64,000 nucleotides of DNA from Chryseobacterium panacisoli (GCF_008274625.1 NZ_VTRU01000001.1:1426001-1490000), one strand, 5' to 3'. Numbered from the stretch's first letter, positions 26,548 to 35,042 are shown. A program made the numbers and translations. The notes: a model not told the origin generated them from the letters alone.

Positions 26548-27842
26548 TAATTTTCTGTATAATATTTTTTTGTTTTTTCATCATAAAAGTAAAATTTAGA
26601 ATTTTTATATACTCTTGAAAAAGGTGTTGGACTTTTTACTTTTAAGGCATTAAAATTCTTTTGTAATACTGTTGTAGATGTTCCTCCATATCCCATTCCG
26701 CTACCAGGTGTTGTGTATGTTTTATTTTCCTGATTTACAAATTGAAACTCTATCAGCTCAAGATCTTCAAACCATCCCCATACAAAAGCTTCATCTTTTG
26801 TATACATGTGCCCGAATTCATCTCCTTTTGGATTCTTTGAAATACTGCTGAATTTCACACCTCTTATTATAGAGGAATCATTGGCATTTTTATACATAAG
26901 CACAGGATCCCAGTCAATATCTATCTGGTAAGTTATTTGTGGAAATGTAACACTAAAACCTGAGGTATCTGCCGGGGACAGATGAACAACTTTTTCAATA
27001 TTGAGCTTTTGGTTTTTAAATACACTTAGAACCCCTTCTGCAAAAGCTCCTCCCATACTATGTGACACCACCATTATACGACGTTCTTCTTTGAATAATT
27101 CCTGATAAAATTTTGATGCCTGATTTTTAAGCCTGGCTTCTGCAAACGCTTTGCCTTGTTTATACCGGTCTCCCCCCGATGAAAATTTTGTACCGGCTCC
27201 GTTAATAAAATATTCTTTTGTGGATCTAAAATACTTCTTAGCACTGCTTTTAAGCCCAATACCCCAATATTGTTCTCCCCATTCACTTCCAGCATAAGGC
27301 ATTTTTTTATTCCAATATCCACAAATATAAATAATGATTGGATCCAAAATTTTGAATGAAACTTCTGCTCTTACCTTTTCATCTGGTGCTTTAAAGAAAG
27401 CATACACTCTTAATTTGGATATTTTCCTATCTTTAGGAACAATATAGGATATCTTCTCCTCACCTGTTACCTGAGAAGCATTAACTAAAGGGGTATCATC
27501 ATACTGGATAGCCCACTTAAGACCTTTCAATTCTGATTTCGTAGGAGTTCTGCTATACTGTATTGCTTTAAAGTAATATTTAACCCCTTTTTGTATAATC
27601 TTAACTTCTTTTGTGCATTCTATATCTTCATAACATTTCACAGCCTTTACAAGTAATGACTGAGTTTCACTTTTTGCCTGGTATTCATCAAATTTCTTCC
27701 CTCCTTTTCTCCCATAAAAGGTGTTTTCCTGAGGAGATTTAAAATCCAACGTACCTTTGGAAGCATCTTTCATGATCTGTTCAGCTTCCTTGTAGGATTT
27801 CCCAAAGACATTTCTTACGATATTTCCGCCTTCGCCCGCCAT
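26547..27842 (-). CDS. Lipase-like (GHSMG-type) type VI effector
   Basis: The 431-residue protein has an N-terminal region with an Ig-like domain (about 60-165; VKCYEDIECTKEVKIIQKGV) and a C-terminal alpha/beta-hydrolase. The nucleophile elbow MVVSHSMGGAFAEG places Ser262; Asp292 or Asp312 (DIDWDPVLMY) and His345 (FGHMYTKD) are plausible triad partners. There is no signal peptide. It starts one base after the vgrG stop, and its stop overlaps the start of a membrane-protein gene, fitting a VgrG-delivered phospholipase (Tle-like) with immunity partner. The class (phospholipase A1, A2 or D) cannot be told; HKD motifs are absent, so not PLD type. A non-toxic esterase is less likely given the operon. 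Confidence 0.75.
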   Translation of the reverse strand: MAGEGGNIVRNVFGKSYKEAEQIMKDASKGTLDFKSPQENTFYGRKGGKKFDEYQAKSETQSLLVKAVKCYEDIECTKEVKIIQKGVKYYFKAIQYSRTPTKSELKGLKWAIQYDDTPLVNASQVTGEEKISYIVPKDRKISKLRVYAFFKAPDEKVRAEVSFKILDPIIIYICGYWNKKMPYAGSEWGEQYWGIGLKSSAKKYFRSTKEYFINGAGTKFSSGGDRYKQGKAFAEARLKNQASKFYQELFKEERRIMVVSHSMGGAFAEGVLSVFKNQKLNIEKVVHLSPADTSGFSVTFPQITYQIDIDWDPVLMYKNANDSSIIRGVKFSSISKNPKGDEFGHMYTKDEAFVWGWFEDLELIEFQFVNQENKTYTTPGSGMGYGGTSTTVLQKNFNALKVKSPTPFSRVYKNSKFYFYDEKTKKYYTEN

Positions 27843-27843
27843 A

Positions 27844-29724
27844 TTACTGCATTTTTACCTGTTTACCACTATTGATAAGCACTTCCTTGGCACTTTCTAC
27901 GTTGATGGCATCTTTTGTACTGATGTAAGAACCAGCTTCCATATTTTCTGTAATATTTTTAGCTGTAGATTTTCTGCCGGCTTCAGCCGTTTCAATAATA
28001 TTGCTTGCTGTCAGATTGTAGTCATCATTGGCGGTTTCCGTAATATCTTCACCGGCCATAATATTGACATTTCTCTGCGCTGAAGCAATGATATTTTTAC
28101 CTGCATTGATCTGTACATTTTCTCCGGCAGTGAAAGTTATATTTTTGGGAGCATTAACGATAATATTTCCTTTTCCATCCATTAAATAAGTATTTCCACT
28201 TGGATCTTCTATGAAAATACTTCCTTCCTGGTCATTAAAGATCACCTTATTACCACTTCTTGTCTGAATAGATTTAAGGTGATTGTTGATGCTTCCTCCC
28301 AGTGCCACCTGCCCATGGAACATCCCTCCCATCGCAAACGGAAAATCCGGGTGATGGTATTCAAATCCTACCATTACCTGGTCCCCTACTTCCGGTACAG
28401 CTACAAAACCTCTGTTTTGAGTAATAACATCTGTACCACCTGCATCAGGACTCATCATTCTGATAAAATGGGTAGTATCTGGATTTTTCTGCCAGTCAAA
28501 CCTCACCTGTATTCTTCCCTGATTAAGAGGATCTGTATTGGAAATAACAGTGGCAACCTGCGGTTCTGCCTTAGGCTGTATAAATTCAGGTTTTGGCATA
28601 AAGCCTGTCCCTTCAGCAATTGCTTCAAAGCTTCCCGTGTAATACCCACGGGCATTTACTTCATGAGAAACTTCTGTAATCGTAAGTTTTGTAAAATATG
28701 AAGTCTGGCTGGTATCCGGCTTCCGCATTTCGATATCTGCAAGACAACCTGGATATAAAAACGGAACAGTAGTATTTCCTGAAACGGTAAATACTTCTAC
28801 AGCGGCACTTCCGGCAGCACTTTTCTGAGAATCGCTCACATCCACAAACATATTGGCATTGATAGGAGCCGGAGAAAGTGAACGGGTTTTAAAAATATTA
28901 TTATTCAGTTCATACGCTTTGGAAGAAATTTCCCCCAGATGTCTGATATTATTTTCAGAGCCTTCCATTTTAGTATGGCTGCTGCTGTTATATCCAAAAA
29001 ACTGAGGGTTGGTATGAACAGCATTCAGCTCCACCTGAACATCTGTGGCATTACTTCCATATACAAGCCTGATTGGTTTTTCTGAAGGCGGAAGCTTTCC
29101 GAAATGAAGGACTTCACCATCATAATAAAACTGTTCACCATACGCTTCTGCCGTTCTTGCAAGATAATTGTAATGGGTTTCGTTATATTGTGCACTATAA
29201 TTGATATAGCTTTTATTTTGAGTATCTACTCTGAAATCAAATTTCTCTGAACCCAGTGCTTCTTTACATATTTTATTGGCAATAATTCCGGTATTGACAG
29301 CCTGATCTCCTCCAAAACTCTGAGTATGGGGAGCAGCATCCATAAGAATGGTAGGGCTCTGTCCTCTCAGTACAATATTTCCAAGGCTCATTTTTTCCTG
29401 GCTGAATGCGGCTTTGGTGATGACTCCCACAAAAGTTCTTTCAGGGCTTTCACTTTCATAATCTTTGTATTTGAAGACAATCGTAATTCTCTTTCCCAAA
29501 AACTGGCGTGCCTGCTCCAGGGTATGGTTTTGGGTCTCTCCAAGAGAATCATGGGCAAGAATAAGTTCAAAATTGTGATGTCTTCTTGCACTTTGCTGTA
29601 AACGGAAATGCTTGAAATGTTTGATAATTTTGCCTTCAATCACAATATCCAGCTTTACCACACGGTTGATTCCGGGAATATGATTCTCAGAAATCTTATC
29701 GGAATTCGAGATATTTTTATTCAT
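27844..29724 (-). CDS. vgrG: Type VI secretion tip protein VgrG
   Basis: The 626-residue protein forms the trimeric spike at the tip of the Hcp tube. The N-terminal about 370 residues are gp27-like (VKLDIVIEGKIIKHFKHFRL, with YNETHYNYLARTAEAYGEQF as the typical receptor-region motif). An OB-fold gp5-like segment follows (DPLNQGRIQVRFDWQ, then PEVGDQVMVGFEYHHPDFPF). The C-terminal about 130 residues form the repetitive beta-helix needle, with repeated short units such as NITFTAGENVQINAGKNII. No toxin extension is fused. It sits 127 bp downstream of hcp, beyond a terminator-like hairpin, and immediately upstream of the lipase-like effector. Confidence 0.93.
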   Translation of the reverse strand: MNKNISNSDKISENHIPGINRVVKLDIVIEGKIIKHFKHFRLQQSARRHHNFELILAHDSLGETQNHTLEQARQFLGKRITIVFKYKDYESESPERTFVGVITKAAFSQEKMSLGNIVLRGQSPTILMDAAPHTQSFGGDQAVNTGIIANKICKEALGSEKFDFRVDTQNKSYINYSAQYNETHYNYLARTAEAYGEQFYYDGEVLHFGKLPPSEKPIRLVYGSNATDVQVELNAVHTNPQFFGYNSSSHTKMEGSENNIRHLGEISSKAYELNNNIFKTRSLSPAPINANMFVDVSDSQKSAAGSAAVEVFTVSGNTTVPFLYPGCLADIEMRKPDTSQTSYFTKLTITEVSHEVNARGYYTGSFEAIAEGTGFMPKPEFIQPKAEPQVATVISNTDPLNQGRIQVRFDWQKNPDTTHFIRMMSPDAGGTDVITQNRGFVAVPEVGDQVMVGFEYHHPDFPFAMGGMFHGQVALGGSINNHLKSIQTRSGNKVIFNDQEGSIFIEDPSGNTYLMDGKGNIIVNAPKNITFTAGENVQINAGKNIIASAQRNVNIMAGEDITETANDDYNLTASNIIETAEAGRKSTAKNITENMEAGSYISTKDAINVESAKEVLINSGKQVKMQ

Positions 29725-29781
29725 AGTGATTAGGTGTTTTTTCAGAACTTTATTTTAAATAAACAGTCGTTCTATAAGGTT

Positions 29782-29827
29782 AAAAAAGGCAGAACAGCAT
29801 CCCCTGAAACGAGTGTACTATTCTGCC
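29782..29827 (-). terminator. Hairpin with T-run between hcp and vgrG (likely attenuator)
   Basis: On the minus strand GGCAGAATAG pairs with CTGTTCTGCC (one wobble) and is followed by TTTTTT (29782-29787). Placed between co-directional hcp and vgrG, it would allow hcp to be made in excess with partial read-through to the cargo genes. Confidence 0.7.
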
Positions 29828-29850
29828 TGATATTTAAATTCTAAATAGGC

Positions 29851-30255
29851 TTAAGAAGGCCATGCACCGAAGTAAGAAGAATTCCCCAGATCTATCTGTT
29901 CTGCACTTACTATAAAACTGATGTACATACTGTTCTCATCTACTGCATCGAAATCTACCTCATGCTGGATGACATAACCGTTGTTCCACTTCAGTGTTGT
30001 TAAAGTTCCTTCTTCATGAGATTTATTGAAAGTAATCTCTCCTACAGTAGGCTTGTACTTCCCGTTCAATAAGCTTTCCAGAATGTCTGATTTTTCAGTA
30101 GCTTCTACCGTGATTTTGATAAGAGCGTTGGAAGGATCTGATGCTACACGTCCTGAGACATCTGTAGATCTTGATACGCTGTAGTTAAGCTTTAATAACT
30201 TTTGTCCTTCACCGTTATTGAATTTTAAAATTCCTCTTGAATTCTTTTCTGCCAT
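29851..30255 (-). CDS. tssD: Type VI tube protein TssD (Hcp family)
   Basis: The 134-residue protein begins MAEKNSRGILKFNNGEGQKL and is of the TssD/Hcp type found in Bacteroidota subtype iii systems: small, beta-rich, with LKLNYSVSRSTDVSGRVAS, then NKSHEEGTLTTLKWNNGYV and a conserved end near SAEQIDLGNSSYFGAWPS. It polymerises as hexameric rings into the tube that carries VgrG and effectors. It is first in the minus-strand operon, with its own promoter and an upstream palindrome. The contractile sheath, baseplate and ClpV genes are not in this window and must lie elsewhere. Confidence 0.9.
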   Translation of the reverse strand: MAEKNSRGILKFNNGEGQKLLKLNYSVSRSTDVSGRVASDPSNALIKITVEATEKSDILESLLNGKYKPTVGEITFNKSHEEGTLTTLKWNNGYVIQHEVDFDAVDENSMYISFIVSAEQIDLGNSSYFGAWPS

Positions 30256-30308
30256 GATTTGTAAATTTTAATGGTTAATATTTTTATGATTTTATTTTTC
30301 TATATCAC

Positions 30309-30337
30309 CAAATATAGATGTATTTAGAAAACACAAA
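30309..30337 (-). promoter_or_regulatory. Promoter of tssD (hcp)
   Basis: On the minus strand TTTG (30334-30337) and TATATTTG (30309-30316) are separated by 17 bases, a good flavobacterial promoter. The -7 element lies 53 bases before the ATG. Confidence 0.75.
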
Positions 30338-30365
30338 TGGAATTTATTATTAAATTTTAAAAAGT

Positions 30366-30381
30366 GTCGTAATATTACGAC
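30366..30381. promoter_or_regulatory. Perfect 16-bp palindrome upstream of tssD promoter
   Basis: GTCGTAATATTACGAC is its own reverse complement. Outer arms AAGTG (30362-30366) and CACTT (30385-30389) extend the symmetry with an offset. Its edge is 28 bp upstream of the tssD -33 element, a good place for a regulator of the type VI cargo operon. Confidence 0.6.
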
Positions 30382-30705
30382 TAACACTTGTTAGGTAAGT
30401 TATATCCTACAAATCAGGTGTTTGACATTTATTACTCTTTAAAATAGCAGTATTTTTTTGCTTGTTTAAGTTATTTTAAAACCAAAATCTGATTTTTCAG
30501 AATTGATCAATAAAAAGCATCTTCTGATAAAGAATCAAGAAGGACAACAATTTTAGTACTGAAAATACAAATATAGAAAGGTGTTAAAAATAATATGTCT
30601 GAAAAAATGAAAAAAAATAAAATCTACCAAATCACTGATGAACAAAGAATTGAAGCGAAAAATAAGCAACATTTGAACGTTTATTAAAAAAAACAAAACA
30701 AAAAG

Positions 30706-30737
30706 CTTGCTCGGTATTATAAAATGTTATACTTTTG
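30706..30737 (+). promoter_or_regulatory. Promoter of second tRNA-Phe
   Basis: TTG at 30707-30709 and TACTTTTG at 30730-30737 with a 20-base spacer, the same geometry as in front of the first copy. Confidence 0.8.
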
Positions 30738-30778
30738 CATCACTTTAAAACAACGAAGTAATAAACGAAAACATAAAT

Positions 30779-30851
30779 GGTTTCTTAGCTCAGTTGGTAG
30801 AGCAATGGATTGAAAATCCATGTGTCCCTGGTTCGATTCCTGGAGAAACCA
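30779..30851 (+). tRNA. tRNA-Phe (anticodon GAA), second copy
   Basis: The 73-nt sequence is identical to the copy at 17760-17832, with GAA anticodon in loop TTGAAAA and no encoded CCA. Confidence 0.98.
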
Positions 30852-30854
30852 CTT

Positions 30855-30886
30855 AAAACCTCTAATTCATTTTAGAGGTTTTTTTG
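30855..30886 (+). terminator. Terminator of second tRNA-Phe
   Basis: Stem AACCTCTAA/TTAGAGGTT followed by seven T. The same 32 bases recur exactly at 34149-34180. Confidence 0.9.
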
Positions 30887-31063
30887 TTGTTTACAGTCTC
30901 AATAATTCTTTTCAGTATCTCTTTCATGCATCAAAACTGATGTATTTTCTACGATTACTCAAATTTAATCACACAATAAGGATTTATTTATAAAATTAAA
31001 TTATATTTAAACATAAATAATTATTATTGAAACAAAACACAAAATAACATCAAAATAAAAATC

Positions 31064-34000
31064 ATGAAACACCAAAGTATTCAAGAAAATGTTAATAATG
31101 AATTTAGCATTAAACAAAGCCAGTTTAAAAATGTAATTTCTATTTTCAAAGCAGTAAGCCGTTCTTTTCCCGAAAAAACAGCTATTATTTCTAAAAGCCA
31201 GAGTATTTCCTATGCAGAATTGGATTATCAATCTGATCAACTCGCAGCTTATCTTCTGAACTCATCCTTAAAAAAGGGAGCTTCTATTGCAGTCTGCATG
31301 TCCCAATCTATAGAGCGCATTGTCTCTTTTCTGGCTGTTCTGAAGGTAGGTTCAGCATACATCCCTATTGACGGACAACTGCCTGCAAACAGAATCAAAA
31401 TGATCATGGAAGACTCAGAAGCTGAACTTATCATCACTGAAAACCTGTATGCCGATAAATTTGCAGAGATTAAAACTCAATTGATTAATATAAACCAACA
31501 GGCCAATGAAACTGCAGAAAATCAAATTGATATCAATCCTGACAACATTGATATGATGCAGACAGCCTATATCATTTATACTTCAGGAAGTACAGGAATT
31601 CCTAAAGGAGTAGAAATACATCATGAAGCTTTTTATACTTTTATAGTATCCTTCACAGAGCTTTGGGGGTATTCCGCCAAAGATAAAACTCTTCAGTTCA
31701 GCTCAGCCGGATTTGATGTTTCTATTATTGACATATGGGTACCGCTGTTTACAGGTGCAACCATTGTTCTGTATCCTGATAACAAAATCATAGGAAAACC
31801 TCTACTGGATTTTATCGTTGATCATAAAATTGAGGTGGTTCCTTTTCTTCCGCCCGCTGTACTGAGTACGTTGCCAACAAATCTTCCCATCGGAGATCTG
31901 CATACCCTTTCAATTGCAGGTGAAGTTCCATCGGAGCAAACCATAAAAAACTGGTGCAACAGAGTACGCCTTATTAATGTATATGGCCCTACTGAAACAA
32001 CCGTAAGTGTTGTGACTCACCATTTCCAGGATGATACCAATCCCCATATCATCGGAAAACCATTGGAAGGTGCTCATATTCACATCCTGAATCAGGATCT
32101 CGAATATGTGAGTGAAGGTATTACCGGTGAAATTTATATCGGTGGTAAGCAAGTAGCAAAAGGATATATCAATAAGCCCGCGGAAACATCAGAAGTATTT
32201 ATTGATGCCCCTGAATGGATGCAGTCTGATCACGGGATCAACTACAGATTGTATAAATCAGGGGATCGTGGATTCTGGAGAAAAGACGGCAATATTGAGT
32301 TTGTAGGACGGCTGGATGAACAGGTGAAATTAAGAGGTTACAGAATTGAATTAAAAGAAATTGAGCATCATATAGGACAACTTGCACAGGTTGCAAATGT
32401 CGCAGTTAAAGTTCATCGTCCGGAACAAGGACAACCCATTCTTGCTGCATTTCTGGAACTTTATGAAACAGATAAAGAACATATTACACTGGAAGACATC
32501 CGTGCAAGACTGAAACAAAGCCTCCCCACTTATATGCTTCCTGAAAAGATCATATTGTATGACAAACTTCCTTTGACCATTACTGGAAAGATTGACAAGA
32601 GCAAACTTCACATTCCATTGCAGCAAACCATGAAAAAGACGAAAGAAAAGGTGGATACATCAGATCTCAAACAGGAAATCACTGAAATATGGATGGATTT
32701 ACTGAACATGGATGAAATAAATGAAAATGACAATTTCTTTGAATTAGGGGGACATTCTTTAATGCTTGGGCAAATGCATTCCCGTTTGCCGCTGAATATC
32801 CAGAAAAGGATATCACTTCCTGAGCTGTATCAGTTTTCAACCATATCTCTTTTTGTAAAAGAAGCTGAAGCCCGCTTGATACAAAATCAGCTTAGTCAGC
32901 AGCAGAAAGCCCTTCTTGTGGAAGAACAGCTTATAAAAGATGCAGAACTTCCATTTGATTTTGAGATTACTGTACAGCCGGATCCCAAAATTTTAGCCGA
33001 TCCATCTGCAATTTTCCTCACAGGAGTTACTGGTTTTGTAGGCTCACATTTACTGGAAGAACTCATTCCCCGAAACCCAAACGCCATTATTTACTGTCTT
33101 GTAAGAGCCGAGAATGAAGATTTTGGATTAGAACGCATCAAAAGTACTTTTTCAAAATTCAAACTTGTATGGAAAACAGAGTATGAAGATAGAATAAGAA
33201 TTGTTTTAGGTGACCTGACGCAGCCGAAGCTGGGTATTGATGATAAACTGTATGGAAATCTCCTGATAAACATTGAGGTAATTTACCATATGGGAAGCGA
33301 TGTAAGCTATGTAAAACCCTATGAACATATCAAAAAACCAAATGTTGACGGAATGGCACATATATTACACCTGGCAGTGCATGAAAAAACAAAATTCCTT
33401 ATCATATCATCATCAATGGGCGTTTACAGCTGGGGCAGAAGCTTTACAGGAAAAACATGGATGACTGAAGATGATCCTATTGAACAAAATTTACCCGCCG
33501 TATGCCGTGATATGGGATACATCCGTAGTAAATGGGTAATGGAAAGCATGGCTTCCAAAGCCCGTGACAAAGGTCTCCCTTTGATTAATTTCCGTCTAGG
33601 GTTTGTAGTTTGCCATGGAGAAACCGGAGCAACTCCGTTAAACCAATGGTGGAGCTCTTTGATGCGTTCCTGTATTGAATTAAAAGCATTTCCGCTGGTA
33701 ATGGGATTGAAAGATGAAGTGATTACTGTAGATTATGTCTGCAAATCTATTGCTCACATCAGTCAGAATCCGGATGCAGTAGGACTCAACTTTAATTTGA
33801 ATCCTTTACCGGAACATGATCTGTCTCTTACTGATTTTTGTGTACGCATCACTGATTACTGCGGGCTGGAAATGAAAAGCTTAGATTTTGAAACCTGGTT
33901 TGAACAATGGAAACGAAATCATGACACACCTGTGTATGCCCTACTTTATCTATTTTCTGATGATATTCATGAAGGAAAATCCCTGGTTGAAGCTTATGAA

Positions 34001-34120
34001 AACACCTACTATTTTAAAAGCCATAATACGGAGCGTTTCTTAGAAGATACAGATATCAGGCCCGCCATTTTTAATAAACCAGTTATGGAAGCCTATCTAA
34101 GGTATATGAAGATGATTTAA
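31064..34120 (+). CDS. Single-module adenylation-carrier-reductase enzyme (NRPS-like carboxylic acid reductase)
   Basis: The 1018-residue protein has three parts. Adenylation domain (about 20-520): IIYTSGSTGIPKGVEIHH (170-187), NVYGPTETT (305-313), YKSGDRG (397-403), KLRGYRIELKEIE (422-434) and LTITGKIDKSKL (504-515). Carrier protein (about 535-605): FFELGGHSLML with phosphopantetheine Ser565. Thioester reductase (about 645-1018): FLTGVTGFVGSHLLEE (651-666) for NADPH and Tyr819/Lys823 in YIRSK. It should activate a carboxylic acid, load it on the carrier and reduce it to an aldehyde or alcohol. Asp218 in GFDVS is the position that binds an amino group in amino-acid-activating domains, so an amino acid substrate is plausible. 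There is no condensation domain and no phosphopantetheinyl transferase nearby. It needs one in trans. Confidence 0.9.
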   Translation: MKHQSIQENVNNEFSIKQSQFKNVISIFKAVSRSFPEKTAIISKSQSISYAELDYQSDQLAAYLLNSSLKKGASIAVCMSQSIERIVSFLAVLKVGSAYIPIDGQLPANRIKMIMEDSEAELIITENLYADKFAEIKTQLININQQANETAENQIDINPDNIDMMQTAYIIYTSGSTGIPKGVEIHHEAFYTFIVSFTELWGYSAKDKTLQFSSAGFDVSIIDIWVPLFTGATIVLYPDNKIIGKPLLDFIVDHKIEVVPFLPPAVLSTLPTNLPIGDLHTLSIAGEVPSEQTIKNWCNRVRLINVYGPTETTVSVVTHHFQDDTNPHIIGKPLEGAHIHILNQDLEYVSEGITGEIYIGGKQVAKGYINKPAETSEVFIDAPEWMQSDHGINYRLYKSGDRGFWRKDGNIEFVGRLDEQVKLRGYRIELKEIEHHIGQLAQVANVAVKVHRPEQGQPILAAFLELYETDKEHITLEDIRARLKQSLPTYMLPEKIILYDKLPLTITGKIDKSKLHIPLQQTMKKTKEKVDTSDLKQEITEIWMDLLNMDEINENDNFFELGGHSLMLGQMHSRLPLNIQKRISLPELYQFSTISLFVKEAEARLIQNQLSQQQKALLVEEQLIKDAELPFDFEITVQPDPKILADPSAIFLTGVTGFVGSHLLEELIPRNPNAIIYCLVRAENEDFGLERIKSTFSKFKLVWKTEYEDRIRIVLGDLTQPKLGIDDKLYGNLLINIEVIYHMGSDVSYVKPYEHIKKPNVDGMAHILHLAVHEKTKFLIISSSMGVYSWGRSFTGKTWMTEDDPIEQNLPAVCRDMGYIRSKWVMESMASKARDKGLPLINFRLGFVVCHGETGATPLNQWWSSLMRSCIELKAFPLVMGLKDEVITVDYVCKSIAHISQNPDAVGLNFNLNPLPEHDLSLTDFCVRITDYCGLEMKSLDFETWFEQWKRNHDTPVYALLYLFSDDIHEGKSLVEAYENTYYFKSHNTERFLEDTDIRPAIFNKPVMEAYLRYMKMI

Positions 34121-34148
34121 AAATCACCAATTACATTCAAAATAACTC

Positions 34149-34180
34149 AAAACCTCTAATTCATTTTAGAGGTTTTTTTG
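34149..34180 (+). terminator. Terminator identical to that of second tRNA-Phe
   Basis: All 32 bases match 30855-30886; including flanks, 34145-34180 and 30851-30886 agree at 35 of 36 positions, and the match starts at the last base of the tRNA. It ends the adenylation-reductase transcript. Confidence 0.9.
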
Positions 34181-34265
34181 CTTTATATGCAAAATCAGAG
34201 TAAGGGAATTAGCGGTCAGTTCAAAATTGGGAATTGACAAAAATTATATATTAAAAAAAACGAGA

Positions 34266-35027
34266 TCATTTATTCAGCCAGTTCAGGCACTCCGCAATCT
34301 GTGTCTTACTGATAAAAACTTCAGCATTCACCTCCGGTTCAGGAGAGAGTCTTAGCTCTACTTTCTGGCTGGAATGTTTGATGATTTCGGAAACAGCTTC
34401 CTTATTAATGATAAACTTGCGGTTTATTTTAAAGAAAATATCCGGGTTGAGTTTCTGAATTATATCTTTAATGGTATCATCATAGATATAAGTCTGATAA
34501 TCTTTTGTGGTAAGGAAAAGGTATTTCCCGGAAGCAAAAAAATATGCAGTGTTATGCTCGTCTATTGATTTCAGTTTATTTCCTTCTCTTACCATAAAAC
34601 GTTTCATTACCTCATCCTGTACCTGCCTTAATGAGGAAATGGATTTGAGCACCGGTTCGGGATCAAAATTATTTCTTATGGAGATAAACTTCTGTAAAGC
34701 TTTATGCAAATCTTCTTCTTCAAAAGGTTTCAGAAGATAATCAATAGTAAAATGCCTGAAGACTCTCATGGCATATTCATCAAATGCGGTAATGAAAATA
34801 ATGGGGGTAAAAAGCTCTACCTGCTCGAAAATTTCAAGGCTCATCCCATCACCAAGGTGAATATCCATAAAGATAAGATCCGCTGAATCTTTCTCAAAAA
34901 AATCAATTGCCTGTTTTTTGGAACGAAGAATAACAGTCTCTGTAACAGGGACTATGTTCTGTGCATCCAAAAGATTTTTCAGATAATTCACAGCCAGCAG
35001 CTCATCTTCTATAATGGCAATTTTCAT
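34266..35027 (-). CDS. LytTR-family response regulator
   Basis: The 253-residue protein has a receiver domain beginning MKIAIIEDELLAVNYL with phosphoacceptor Asp55 (LIFMDIHLGDG), the switch Thr in IIFITAFDEYAMR and Lys in YLLKPFEEED. The C-terminal half is a LytTR DNA-binding domain (FFKINRKFIINKEAVSEI). LytTR regulators bind imperfect direct repeats upstream of targets. Its likely partner is the LytS-type kinase at 42483-44066, five genes up the same strand. I start at ATG 35027, where the receiver fold begins; an upstream in-frame start at 35072 overlaps the hairpin after susD. That hairpin suggests the regulator is partly uncoupled from the susCD transcript. Confidence 0.9.
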   Translation of the reverse strand: MKIAIIEDELLAVNYLKNLLDAQNIVPVTETVILRSKKQAIDFFEKDSADLIFMDIHLGDGMSLEIFEQVELFTPIIFITAFDEYAMRVFRHFTIDYLLKPFEEEDLHKALQKFISIRNNFDPEPVLKSISSLRQVQDEVMKRFMVREGNKLKSIDEHNTAYFFASGKYLFLTTKDYQTYIYDDTIKDIIQKLNPDIFFKINRKFIINKEAVSEIIKHSSQKVELRLSPEPEVNAEVFISKTQIAECLNWLNK

Positions 35028-35042
35028 AACGATGCAAAAGTA

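Larger units (their letters stand above)
30730..30886 (+). repeat. Direct repeat unit, copy 2 (tRNA-Phe with -7 element and terminator)
   Basis: Second copy of the unit at 17711-17868. Both copies are complete and look functional, so this is a duplication of the whole gene, not only of the tRNA 3' end that site-specific integrases usually leave. Confidence 0.9.
30256..31063. other. Intergenic region between tssD and the adenylation-reductase gene
   Basis: These 808 bases hold the tssD promoter and palindrome, the second tRNA-Phe with promoter and terminator, and the AT-rich leader of the plus-strand gene at 31064. An ATG at 30595 opens a 30-codon frame (MSEKMKKNKIYQITDEQR...) ending at 30687; it is weakly plausible as a small protein but not supported. 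No integrase gene is present. Confidence 0.5.

Noticed and set aside
30595..30687. 30-codon frame MSEKMKKNKIYQITDEQR... upstream of tRNA-Phe copy 2
   Set aside because: No promoter or family support and it ends close to the tRNA promoter; could be chance in AT-rich DNA.
17652..31063. Integrase, transposase or other mobility gene for the tRNA-bracketed region
   Set aside because: None of the reading frames in this interval shows integrase or transposase motifs, so no mobile element is annotated in spite of the repeats.
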